A stretch of 8,472 bases of DNA, taken from Candidatus Gastranaerophilales bacterium. Its GTDB lineage: Bacteria; Cyanobacteriota; Vampirovibrionia; Gastranaerophilales; Gastranaerophilaceae. Location of the stretch: NCBI GenBank assembly GCA_003150395.1, contig QAMI01000058.1, positions 1 through 8,472 on the forward strand. Direction: 5' to 3'. Below are positions 1 through 5,477 of the stretch, in pieces (the first letter of the stretch is position 1; the number at the start of each line of letters is the position of its first letter). The position numbers and the translations under genes were made by a program. Under the pieces are notes generated by a model. It was not told the DNA's origin. It did not search any database and saw nothing but the letters and a program-made list of their open reading frames with translations.

Positions 1-528
1 GAAAAAAGCGAAAATCCGACACTGGAAAAACTTTTTATAAAGACATTCAAAAAATACAACAAAGAAATTATTGAAGCCAATTACAATGGCACATACGCTG
101 AAACAGCACACGGGCTTAATATAAACGAACTTAATTGCAAATATATATCAAAAATTTACTGGGGCGATGTAAAAGGGAATTATATGGCGACAGAATACGA
201 AACCCCTCCAAAATACAGCAGCCCGATTGTTCAATTCAAAAAAACATACAAAACTCTTCAGCATTTTGCAAAAGATTTCAAGTCGCAGACCGGCCTTGAT
301 ATTACCGAATTAATTGAGCGCGGAATTAGACCGGGAAGAACTGATTGGAAAGGTGAATTTGCCCCATACGACAAATGCCATATTATAATGAGCTACTTGC
401 AGTCAGAACTCAAGAAAGTCGGACTTTATCACGGAGATTTGCACAAAGACAACGCAATTATCGGAACTGACAATAACGGCAAAGCAATTGTCAAAATTAT
501 TGATATTGGCGGCGTTATTAAACGTTAA
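1..528 (+). CDS. Kinase-like protein, minimal fold, 5' end outside window (partial)
   Basis: The reading frame is open from the first base, so the gene begins before the window; the ATG at 184 is internal. About 175 residues are visible. Seen: a hinge-like stretch YMATEYETPP (codons from 181), then a catalytic-loop motif HGDLHKDN (430-453, putative catalytic Asp and metal-binding Asn), then VKIIDIGG (493-513), which fits the beta strand plus DFG-type metal-binding motif with Ile for Phe. The protein ends only four residues later (VIKR). A normal kinase activation segment, APE motif and lower C-lobe are therefore absent. Small bacterial effector kinases of the OspG/NleH type are also cut back in this region, so a minimal kinase acting on or with a host factor is one reading; a degenerate pseudokinase is another. 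The ATP-binding lysine would lie upstream, out of view. It converges on the next gene with a 4-base overlap. Substrate unknown. Confidence 0.6.
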   Translation, partial: EKSENPTLEKLFIKTFKKYNKEIIEANYNGTYAETAHGLNINELNCKYISKIYWGDVKGNYMATEYETPPKYSSPIVQFKKTYKTLQHFAKDFKSQTGLDITELIERGIRPGRTDWKGEFAPYDKCHIIMSYLQSELKKVGLYHGDLHKDNAIIGTDNNGKAIVKIIDIGGVIKR

Positions 529-1490
529 GAAACAAGTGCGTCTGATTGAACTTTAGAAAGTATAAATTCAGTAATCTTCTTCTCAAGTTCAATACCAAAA
601 TGCCCGTTAATTTCTTTTATAAAATAACATGGACTTGTAACATTTATTTCAATAATTTTCTCATCAATTACGTCAAGCCCGACAAGCGGAATCCCCATTG
701 AATTAAGTTTTTTGGCAACAGGCTTGAACTTTTCTATTTCGCTTTCGGTTAGAACCGCTTTTATAATATTGCTGTCACAATGTTCGTTGAACTTGAAATC
801 ATCATTTGACGGAAGCTTTTGGACACAATACGGCAAAACATCCTCGCCCAAAAATAAAACACGTTTGTCACCGAATTTTGCTTTTTCAAGGTATTTCTGC
901 ACCATAACCAGAGTTGAACCATTGTTTGTCATTGAATTTATAATTACGGCGGTATTTTTGTCGCCTTTTTTAAGCGTCATAACACCTGCGCCAAAGCATC
1001 TGTTTAAAGGTTTTAAAACAATTTCTCCAAACTCATTCAAAAACTCCAAAATATCTGATTTTGAAGAGGTTACAATGTGCGCAGGCATTAAATCAGGAAA
1101 AAGCATTGTATGAAGTTTTTCGTTGAAGTCTCTCACAGCACGCGGTTCGTTCAAAACAAGCGTTTTATTTCTGTCAACAAAATCAAAAATATAAGTTGCG
1201 TTTATATAATCCAAATCAACAGGCGGGTCATTTCGAAACATACAGAGTCTGAAATCTTGAATATTTCTTTTTATTGCATTACGCTCATAAAGAATATTGC
1301 CAAGCTTTTCGAAAACCGGATAGCAATGCGCAAATGCTTTTTCCCCTGAAATTCCGAGTTTGTCGATTGTCGTAATAAAAACATTGTTATTCTCTCGCAT
1401 TAATTCGCGTATAAGCCAAAAATTTGTGACCAGATTGTTAAATTCAAAATACTTTAACTCAATTCTGTCAATAATAAATAAAATATCCAT
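525..1490 (-). CDS. gshB: Glutathione synthetase-like ATP-grasp ligase (GshB family)
   Basis: Family role: ATP-dependent ligation of glycine to gamma-glutamylcysteine, the last step of glutathione synthesis, in the cytoplasm. The 321-residue protein is close to E. coli GshB (about 316). Seen: FRNDPPVDLDYINATYIFD (86-104), NEPRAVRDFNEKL (114-126), the ATP-grasp strand IVLKPL (157-162), GDKRVLFL (207-214), LVGLDVI (269-275) and EINVTSP (281-287), all GshB signatures in the right order. Odd: the glycine-rich small loop reads NRCFGAG, and the large lid loop (about 227-243) aligns without gaps to the E. coli GNLAAGG region but has lost nearly all of it. Substrate may therefore differ. No gshA is in view. 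Start: an in-frame GTG at 1508 lies upstream of the predicted transcription start, whereas the ATG at 1490 has AAGAGG (1495-1500) four bases before it. Fairly sure of the family, less of the substrate. Confidence 0.82.
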   Translation of the reverse strand: MDILFIIDRIELKYFEFNNLVTNFWLIRELMRENNNVFITTIDKLGISGEKAFAHCYPVFEKLGNILYERNAIKRNIQDFRLCMFRNDPPVDLDYINATYIFDFVDRNKTLVLNEPRAVRDFNEKLHTMLFPDLMPAHIVTSSKSDILEFLNEFGEIVLKPLNRCFGAGVMTLKKGDKNTAVIINSMTNNGSTLVMVQKYLEKAKFGDKRVLFLGEDVLPYCVQKLPSNDDFKFNEHCDSNIIKAVLTESEIEKFKPVAKKLNSMGIPLVGLDVIDEKIIEINVTSPCYFIKEINGHFGIELEKKITEFILSKVQSDALVS

Positions 1491-1494
1491 AACG

Positions 1495-1500
1495 CCTCTT
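1495..1500 (-). promoter_or_regulatory. Ribosome binding site that fixes the gshB-like start
   Basis: On the minus strand AAGAGG ends four bases before the ATG at 1490. The alternative GTG at 1508 has no such site, so this favours the shorter 321-residue product. Confidence 0.6.
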
Positions 1501-1510
1501 TTCTGCACAA

Positions 1511-1539
1511 ATCATAGCACGATAAAAAAATAAGCACAA
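1511..1539 (-). promoter_or_regulatory. Sigma-70-type promoter of the gshB-like gene
   Basis: Minus strand: -35 TTGTGC (1534-1539), a 17-base spacer, and -10 TATGAT (1511-1516) preceded by TGC, an extended -10. Transcription would begin near 1504, giving a leader of about 14 bases that holds the AAGAGG site. The stretch between the boxes is T-rich. The gene would therefore be transcribed on its own rather than from the upstream hydrolase gene. Confidence 0.55.
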
Positions 1540-1574
1540 TTAACCTTCTGAAAATTTTATGGATACTTTTATGG

Positions 1575-1606
1575 AGATTTTTCGTCCATAGGACTCAGAA
1601 TGACAA
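1575..1606. repeat. Dispersed-repeat-like fragment (possible)
   Basis: This spacer segment begins AGATT, holds a small inverted repeat GTCC-ATA-GGAC (1584-1594), and ends CTCAGAATGACAA (1594-1606). The last 13 bases match 12 of 13 with 3190-3202 inside ribD, which is also preceded by AGATT. The shape recalls short interspersed palindromic repeats known in many bacterial genomes. Two copies in one window is weak evidence, and a genome-wide count would decide. Confidence 0.3.
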
Positions 1607-1645
1607 GAGATACGTAGTGCAATCTTGAACGAAATATTTTATAAG

Positions 1646-1671
1646 GCGCTTTCTTGAAAACAAGAAAGCGC
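1646..1671 (-). terminator. Hairpin, likely terminator of the UPF0173 hydrolase gene
   Basis: A perfect 11-bp inverted repeat (GCGCTTTCTTG, loop AAAA on the plus strand, CAAGAAAGCGC) lies 27 bases beyond the stop of the minus-strand hydrolase gene. The following minus-strand bases (CTTATAAAATATTT) are AT-rich but not a clean U-run, so it may be an imperfect intrinsic terminator or a 3'-end stabilising stem. It also separates this gene from the promoter of the gshB-like gene. Confidence 0.5.
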
Positions 1672-1698
1672 TCATTAATTAAAATATTGTTTTTCAGA

Positions 1699-2364
1699 TT
1701 ATTTTTGCAATTCTTCCGGATTCAAAATCATGCAGTTTGTATTGTTCATATTTACAAGTTTCAAAAACGCTTCCAAATCTGCTTTGATTTCGGGGAAGGT
1801 ATTGTAATGCATTGGAATTACAGTTTTTACGCCGAGCCAATCTGCGGCAACAGAGGCGTGAACAGCATCCATTGTGTAATGCCCGCCAATCGGCAATAGC
1901 GCAATTGTCGGATGGTAAAGTTCTCTGATAGTTTTCATTTCACCGGTCAAAGCAGTGTCACCTGCGTGATAAATTCTAACCCCTTCAATATCAAAAATTA
2001 TACCGGCCGCCTCGCCTGCATAACTTCCATCCGGCATGGAATTTGAGTGGAATGCCGGAACAAAAATTGCTCTTCCCCATGGATAGTTAAGCCAGCTTCC
2101 AAAGTTAACGCTGTTTGTTGTGATTCCTTGATTTGAATAATATTTCGCCAATTCTACAACTGCTGAAACAGTTGCGCCTTTTTCTTTTGCAATTTCAACA
2201 GAATCACCAATGTGATCAGCATGTCCGTGCGTTACAAAAATATCCGTGATATTTTCTTCATGCCAGTTATATTTGTCATTTCTGTTTACAAGCGGGTCAA
2301 CTAGAATACATCTTTCACCGACTTTGAACTGGAATGCACTGTGACCTAAATATCTGATATCCAT
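1699..2364 (-). CDS. UPF0173 family metal-dependent hydrolase (metallo-beta-lactamase fold)
   Basis: A 221-residue cytoplasmic protein, near the roughly 225 residues usual for UPF0173. Seen: the family start MDIRYLGHSAF, a strand ending LVDP (21-24), the metal motif THGHADH (H46, H48, D50, H51), then H106 (AFHS), D136 (HAGDT) and H186 (PMHYNTFP), giving a complete set of ligands for two metal ions. The LLPIGGHYTMD stretch (156-166) is characteristic of the family. No signal peptide. The physiological substrate of UPF0173 proteins is not established, so only a hydrolase role can be claimed. Start: an in-frame ATG at 2424 would add 20 residues, but it lies upstream of the predicted promoter. 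The ATG at 2364 has AAGGAG nine bases before it and matches the family start. It is divergent from ribD. Confidence 0.88.
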   Translation of the reverse strand: MDIRYLGHSAFQFKVGERCILVDPLVNRNDKYNWHEENITDIFVTHGHADHIGDSVEIAKEKGATVSAVVELAKYYSNQGITTNSVNFGSWLNYPWGRAIFVPAFHSNSMPDGSYAGEAAGIIFDIEGVRIYHAGDTALTGEMKTIRELYHPTIALLPIGGHYTMDAVHASVAADWLGVKTVIPMHYNTFPEIKADLEAFLKLVNMNNTNCMILNPEELQK

Positions 2365-2373
2365 AAATTTTAA

Positions 2374-2379
2374 CTCCTT
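2374..2379 (-). promoter_or_regulatory. Ribosome binding site of the UPF0173 gene
   Basis: Minus strand AAGGAG, nine bases before the ATG at 2364. It decides that start over the in-frame ATG at 2424, which has no such site. Confidence 0.65.
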
Positions 2380-2395
2380 CTTATCTAACAGTTTA

Positions 2396-2424
2396 TTTAT
2401 AACAAATTTTTTGATAAAATTCAA
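2396..2424 (-). promoter_or_regulatory. Promoter of the UPF0173 hydrolase gene
   Basis: Minus strand: -35 TTGAAT (2419-2424), a 17-base spacer, and -10 TATAAA (2396-2401) preceded by TGT. Transcription would start near 2389, giving a leader of about 25 bases with the AAGGAG site. The -35 box overlaps the proposed ribD -10 on the other strand, so the two promoters should compete. Confidence 0.6.
2412..2420 (+). promoter_or_regulatory. Extended -10 of ribD, predicting a leaderless mRNA
   Basis: TGATAAAAT gives TG, one base, then TAAAAT. Six bases (TCAATT) separate it from the ribD ATG at 2427, so transcription would start at or next to the A of the ATG. There is no Shine-Dalgarno between them, which is consistent. 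No good -35 is visible. The short divergent spacer leaves no room for an FMN riboswitch. Confidence 0.45.
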
Positions 2425-2426
2425 TT

Positions 2427-3515
2427 ATGAAACAATATGAAACATATATGAAAGAGTGTTTTGAACTCGCGAGGCTGGCTGAGGGCAAAACGTCGCCAAA
2501 TCCGCTGGTCGGATGTATTGTTTTGAATCGGGCAGGAAAGATTATTTCAAAAGGTTTTCATGCAAAGTGCGGCGAAAATCACGCTGAACGCGATGCACTT
2601 TTAAAAGTCACACCTGACGATTGCGCATACGGAACATTAATTGTAAATCTTGAACCGTGTTCGCATTTTGGAAAAACTCCACCCTGCGCAGATTTGATAA
2701 TTGAATATGGAATAAAAAAAGTAGTTATTGCAATGCGTGATGTAAACCCGATTGTTTCAGGAAACGGCATTGCAAAGCTGAAAGCCGCAGGAATTGAAGT
2801 TGTTGAAGGCGTTTTAGAAGACGAAGCCCGAAAACTTAACGAAATTTTTATAACAAATATGCTTGAAAAAAGAACATTTGTTGCGCTCAAAACAGCCACA
2901 ACTCTTGACGGGAAAATTGCAACAAGCTCCGGAAGTTCAAAATGGATAACATCATCGGCTGCACGTGAAGAAGTAAAAAAAATCCGCGCCAAATACGACG
3001 CTATTTTAACAAGTTCAGCAACAGTTATTGCCGACAATCCGACAATGGAGCACAGCATAAAAATAATTCTTGATAGAGAATTAAAAACCGATTTTGAGAA
3101 TGCGAAAATTTATAAATCCGGAAAAATCTTTGTATTTTATGATGAAAATTGTCAAAATGATGACATTTTGAACAGATTCCTTGCTAACGCTCGGAATGAC
3201 AAAAACTCAATAACTTTTATCAAAACGCCGCTTATAAATGGCAAACTTAACACCGAATTTATCCTAAAAAAACTTTACGAGTTAAAAATTATGAGTGTTC
3301 TTGTTGAAGCCGGCGGGATTTTGAACGGGTCAATTCTTCCATTTGCAGATAAAATTTACCATTTTATAGCGCCGAAAATTACAGGTGACAACACTTCTAA
3401 ATCATCCTTTGACGGAAGAAAAATATCAGAAATAAATGAAAGTTTGAATTTCAAATTTGATACAATTCAAACTTTTGAACCTGATATTTTGGTTACGTAT
3501 TATCCTGTACAATAG
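2427..3515 (+). CDS. ribD: Bifunctional riboflavin biosynthesis deaminase/reductase RibD
   Basis: Catalyses two steps of riboflavin synthesis: deamination of the pyrimidine intermediate, then NADPH-dependent reduction of its ribosyl chain. The 362 residues match the family (361-367). Deaminase domain (1-145): SPNPLVGC (23-30), zinc ligands in HAE (H52, E54 catalytic) and PCSHFGKTPPC (C78, C87). Reductase domain (150-362): TLDGKIATSSGSSKWITS (159-176), AILTSSATVIADNP (192-205), VEAGG (293-297) and FIAPKITG (313-320). Odd: the DDPxLTxR-type segment reads ADNPTMEHS and runs straight into IKIILD, so it is shortened and lacks the usual Arg. Also, about ten extra residues near 251-260 coincide with a repeat-like DNA stretch. 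Start at 2427 fits the family N-terminus (xxYMxxxxELA) but lacks a Shine-Dalgarno. Other rib genes are not in the window. Confidence 0.93.
   Translation: MKQYETYMKECFELARLAEGKTSPNPLVGCIVLNRAGKIISKGFHAKCGENHAERDALLKVTPDDCAYGTLIVNLEPCSHFGKTPPCADLIIEYGIKKVVIAMRDVNPIVSGNGIAKLKAAGIEVVEGVLEDEARKLNEIFITNMLEKRTFVALKTATTLDGKIATSSGSSKWITSSAAREEVKKIRAKYDAILTSSATVIADNPTMEHSIKIILDRELKTDFENAKIYKSGKIFVFYDENCQNDDILNRFLANARNDKNSITFIKTPLINGKLNTEFILKKLYELKIMSVLVEAGGILNGSILPFADKIYHFIAPKITGDNTSKSSFDGRKISEINESLNFKFDTIQTFEPDILVTYYPVQ
3174..3202 (+). repeat. Repeat-like stretch inside ribD (possible)
   Basis: AGATT (3174-3178) followed by CTCGGAATGACAA (3190-3202), 12 of 13 identical to 1594-1606 in the spacer near the gshB-like gene. 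It encodes about residues FLANARNDKN of RibD, where the protein is roughly ten residues longer than B. subtilis RibD by eye. It may be an in-frame relic of a dispersed element. Confidence 0.28.
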
Positions 3516-3532
3516 AAAGCGTTACAAAAAGA

Positions 3533-5437
3533 TTAGTCAATCAGCTTGCCATCAAACAAATCCATAACCATATTCACCGTATCTGAATGCATATCCTCAA
3601 ACTGCTTGGCTTTTGAAGGACTGATTTCCCCGGACGATTCTGCGTACTCGCCTGATTCTTCAGAAATTTCTTCTGGCGCTGAAATATCTTCTTCAACTTC
3701 TTTTAAGCTTGGAATTTCTTCTTTTAGTTCCGGCTTAGGTCTTGGCGCCGGAGATGGTTTTACCGGAGCCGCCTCAGACTTTTTTTCGGACGCCTGCTTT
3801 TGAATTGTTTCATCTTCAGGCATCGGAAGCCTTACGGTTATAGTTGTATCAGTTTGAGAAAAAAGTTCATCAACGGCTTTTTGTAAAACCGTTCTTTTAC
3901 TGCCTGAAACAAACTGGTTAAGATAAATTTCGTTCTTAACCGTAATTACAACTTCCTCAGGCGAAAGTTTGACCGGTTTTGCCCACTGTTTCAAAAGCGC
4001 ATGAGCAGGCATTTTCACCTTGGACAAAAGCGCCTCCCACAGGGCAAAAATGTCATCCCCGCCTGAAACTTTTGCTTTTGGCATTGGTGCAAAGTCATCA
4101 GCAGACGGTTCCGGTGAAAGAGTTTTAGGTTCGACAGATTTCACAGCTGTTTCCGGAGTCTTAATAGGTTCAGGCTTTGGCGGCACAGCTTGAGGCTGCG
4201 GAGATGGTGTTTTTACAGTCTGCTGAACGATTTTTGGAACAGCATGAACTGCCGGCTCTGAGGAACGCTGTACATAATGTCCGCCGCCCTCTAAAGCACT
4301 CAATCTTGCCTGCAAATCCTCCAGTTTTGTGTTTTCTGCTAAATTTGCAAGATCAATTATCGCAATTTCAAGCCAAAGACGCGGATTATTTGTTGTTTTA
4401 ATTTCTTTTATATAATTTGCACATTTATCGCTTAATGAAATTATCTGGTGCGTTTCTATTCCGGCAGCCTGGCTCGTCAAATCCTTGATTTGCAAATCAT
4501 TCAACTGTGTCAAGTCAATTGCAATCTCAGGTTTGCAATTTTTCACAATCAAAAGGTTTTTAAAGTAATCAAGCAGGTTTTGCAAAATCTGGACAGGCTC
4601 ATTGCCGGAATTATAGATTTTTTCAAGAATTTCAATTGCGCCGGCCTGATTAGAAGAAAGAATATTTGCATTCAAATCCCGCAAAACATCAAACGAAATT
4701 CTACCTAAAAGCGCGTTGATGTCGTCAGTTGTAATAGCGTTCTGCGCCCCTAAGACGCTCAACTGGTCAAGTAGAGCAATACTATCGCGCATTCCGCCTG
4801 CCGAATTTTTCGCGATTGTTGCAAGCGCATCGTCTGTAATATTAATTTTTTCGCTGTCAGAAATGTATCTCAAATGTTTCACGATGTCTGATGTTGTAAT
4901 TCTTCGGAAATCAAACCTTTGACAGCGGCTTTTTATGGTATCAAGAACTTTGTGAACTTCGGTTGTTGCAAGAATGAAAATAACATTTTTCGGCGGTTCT
5001 TCAAGAGTTTTCAAAAGTGCGTTGAACGCCGTTGTTGAAAGCATGTGAACTTCGTCAATGATATAAATTTTAAATCTGCTGTTAACCGGAGCATACATAA
5101 CTTTTTCTAAAATATTTTGAGCATCCTCAACTTTTCTGTTGCTGGCGGCGTCGATTTCAATAACATCCATTGGCACGGAATTAGTAATATCACGACAGTT
5201 TTCACATTCGCCGCAAGGGTTTATTGTCGGGCCGTTAACGCAGTTTAGAGATTTGGCAAAAATTCTTGCAGTAGAAGTTTTACCTGTACCGCGCGGGCCT
5301 GTGAAAAGATATGCGTGCGAAATTTTATCCATCGCAATTGCATTTGAAAGCGCCTGTTTAATATGTTCCTGTCCGACAACTTCTTCCAACTTTTGCGGAC
5401 GATATTTTCTGTATAAAGGGATATATTTTTCGTTCAT
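3533..5437 (-). CDS. dnaX: DNA polymerase III subunit gamma/tau (clamp loader)
   Basis: ATPase of the clamp loader that opens the sliding clamp and couples polymerases at the fork. The 634 residues are near E. coli tau (643). Domains: AAA+ module with YRPQKLEEVVGQ (12-23), Walker A GPRGTGKTS (47-55), zinc module C66, C75, C78, C81, Walker B IIDEVH (126-131), sensor 1 ATTE (157-160), arginine finger SRC (170-172) and sensor 2 GGMRDS (214-219). Then a helical collar (about 225-375), a Pro-rich linker (about 395-460), a folded C-terminal domain (about 462-540), a Lys/Pro then acidic tail, and a terminal VMDLFDGKLI resembling the FGG-type ending of many DnaX proteins. A -1 frameshift signal lies at codons 552-553 and would yield a 554-residue form. 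The ATG at 5437 has no Shine-Dalgarno and sits six bases after a consensus -10. Convergent with ribD, 17 bases apart. Confidence 0.96.
   Translation of the reverse strand: MNEKYIPLYRKYRPQKLEEVVGQEHIKQALSNAIAMDKISHAYLFTGPRGTGKTSTARIFAKSLNCVNGPTINPCGECENCRDITNSVPMDVIEIDAASNRKVEDAQNILEKVMYAPVNSRFKIYIIDEVHMLSTTAFNALLKTLEEPPKNVIFILATTEVHKVLDTIKSRCQRFDFRRITTSDIVKHLRYISDSEKINITDDALATIAKNSAGGMRDSIALLDQLSVLGAQNAITTDDINALLGRISFDVLRDLNANILSSNQAGAIEILEKIYNSGNEPVQILQNLLDYFKNLLIVKNCKPEIAIDLTQLNDLQIKDLTSQAAGIETHQIISLSDKCANYIKEIKTTNNPRLWLEIAIIDLANLAENTKLEDLQARLSALEGGGHYVQRSSEPAVHAVPKIVQQTVKTPSPQPQAVPPKPEPIKTPETAVKSVEPKTLSPEPSADDFAPMPKAKVSGGDDIFALWEALLSKVKMPAHALLKQWAKPVKLSPEEVVITVKNEIYLNQFVSGSKRTVLQKAVDELFSQTDTTITVRLPMPEDETIQKQASEKKSEAAPVKPSPAPRPKPELKEEIPSLKEVEEDISAPEEISEESGEYAESSGEISPSKAKQFEDMHSDTVNMVMDLFDGKLID
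3744..3785 (-). promoter_or_regulatory. Candidate programmed -1 frameshift element in dnaX
   Basis: Minus strand: heptamer A AAA AAG (3785-3779) sits exactly in the zero frame, as codons GAA AAA AAG (E551-K552-K553). Slippage by -1 gives AAA AAA GTC TGA, so one valine is added before a stop at 3776-3774. Eight bases after the heptamer a hairpin begins: GGCTCCGG (3770-3763) pairs with CCGGCGCC (3751-3744) with one T-C mismatch around an 11-base loop. The weak upstream AGG (in GCAGGCG) is only six bases before the seven-A run, so the Shine-Dalgarno-like stimulator of E. coli is doubtful. E. coli dnaX uses the same heptamer and a near-immediate stop. The short product would be about 554 residues, losing the acidic tail and C-terminal motif. 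Confidence 0.55.
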
Positions 5438-5445
5438 GATAATAT
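5437..5445 (+). promoter_or_regulatory. Extended -10 of the ldcA-like gene
   Basis: TGATAATAT gives TG, one base, then TAATAT (5440-5445). Transcription would start near 5452, leaving a leader of about 26 bases with AAGGA (5467-5471) six bases before the ATG at 5478. No convincing -35 is seen. It overlaps the dnaX -10 on the other strand within the palindrome ATAATATTAT (5439-5448). Confidence 0.4.
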
Positions 5446-5452
5446 TATAGCA
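5444..5452 (-). promoter_or_regulatory. Extended -10 of dnaX, predicting a leaderless mRNA
   Basis: Minus strand TGCTATAAT: a perfect -10 (5444-5449) with TGC before it. Six bases (ATTATC) follow, then the dnaX ATG at 5437, so the message would begin at or beside the start codon. No Shine-Dalgarno exists upstream. A good -35 at 16-18 bases is missing, which an extended -10 can tolerate. Confidence 0.55.
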
Positions 5453-5477
5453 GAGTTAAACCCAAAAAGGACAAAAT

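Noticed and set aside
712..1349. Plus-strand open frames opposite the gshB-like gene
   Set aside because: They are antisense to a well-supported conserved gene and show no motifs of their own.
1491..1508. Longer gshB-like start at the GTG (1508)
   Set aside because: It lies upstream of the predicted transcription start near 1504 and lacks a Shine-Dalgarno; the ATG at 1490 has AAGAGG.
2365..2424. Longer UPF0173 start at the ATG (2424)
   Set aside because: It would overlap the promoter boxes, and family members begin at the MxIRYLGHSAF residue, which has AAGGAG upstream.
2365..2426. FMN riboswitch before ribD
   Set aside because: The divergent spacer is only about 62 bases, filled by promoter elements and without the conserved riboswitch core.
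2579..3058. Minus-strand open frame inside ribD (159 codons)
   Set aside because: It is the shadow of ribD; the translated sequence is low in recognisable motifs and ribD is unmistakable.
3546..5450. Several plus-strand open frames opposite dnaX
   Set aside because: All are antisense to dnaX, whose motifs span the whole stretch.
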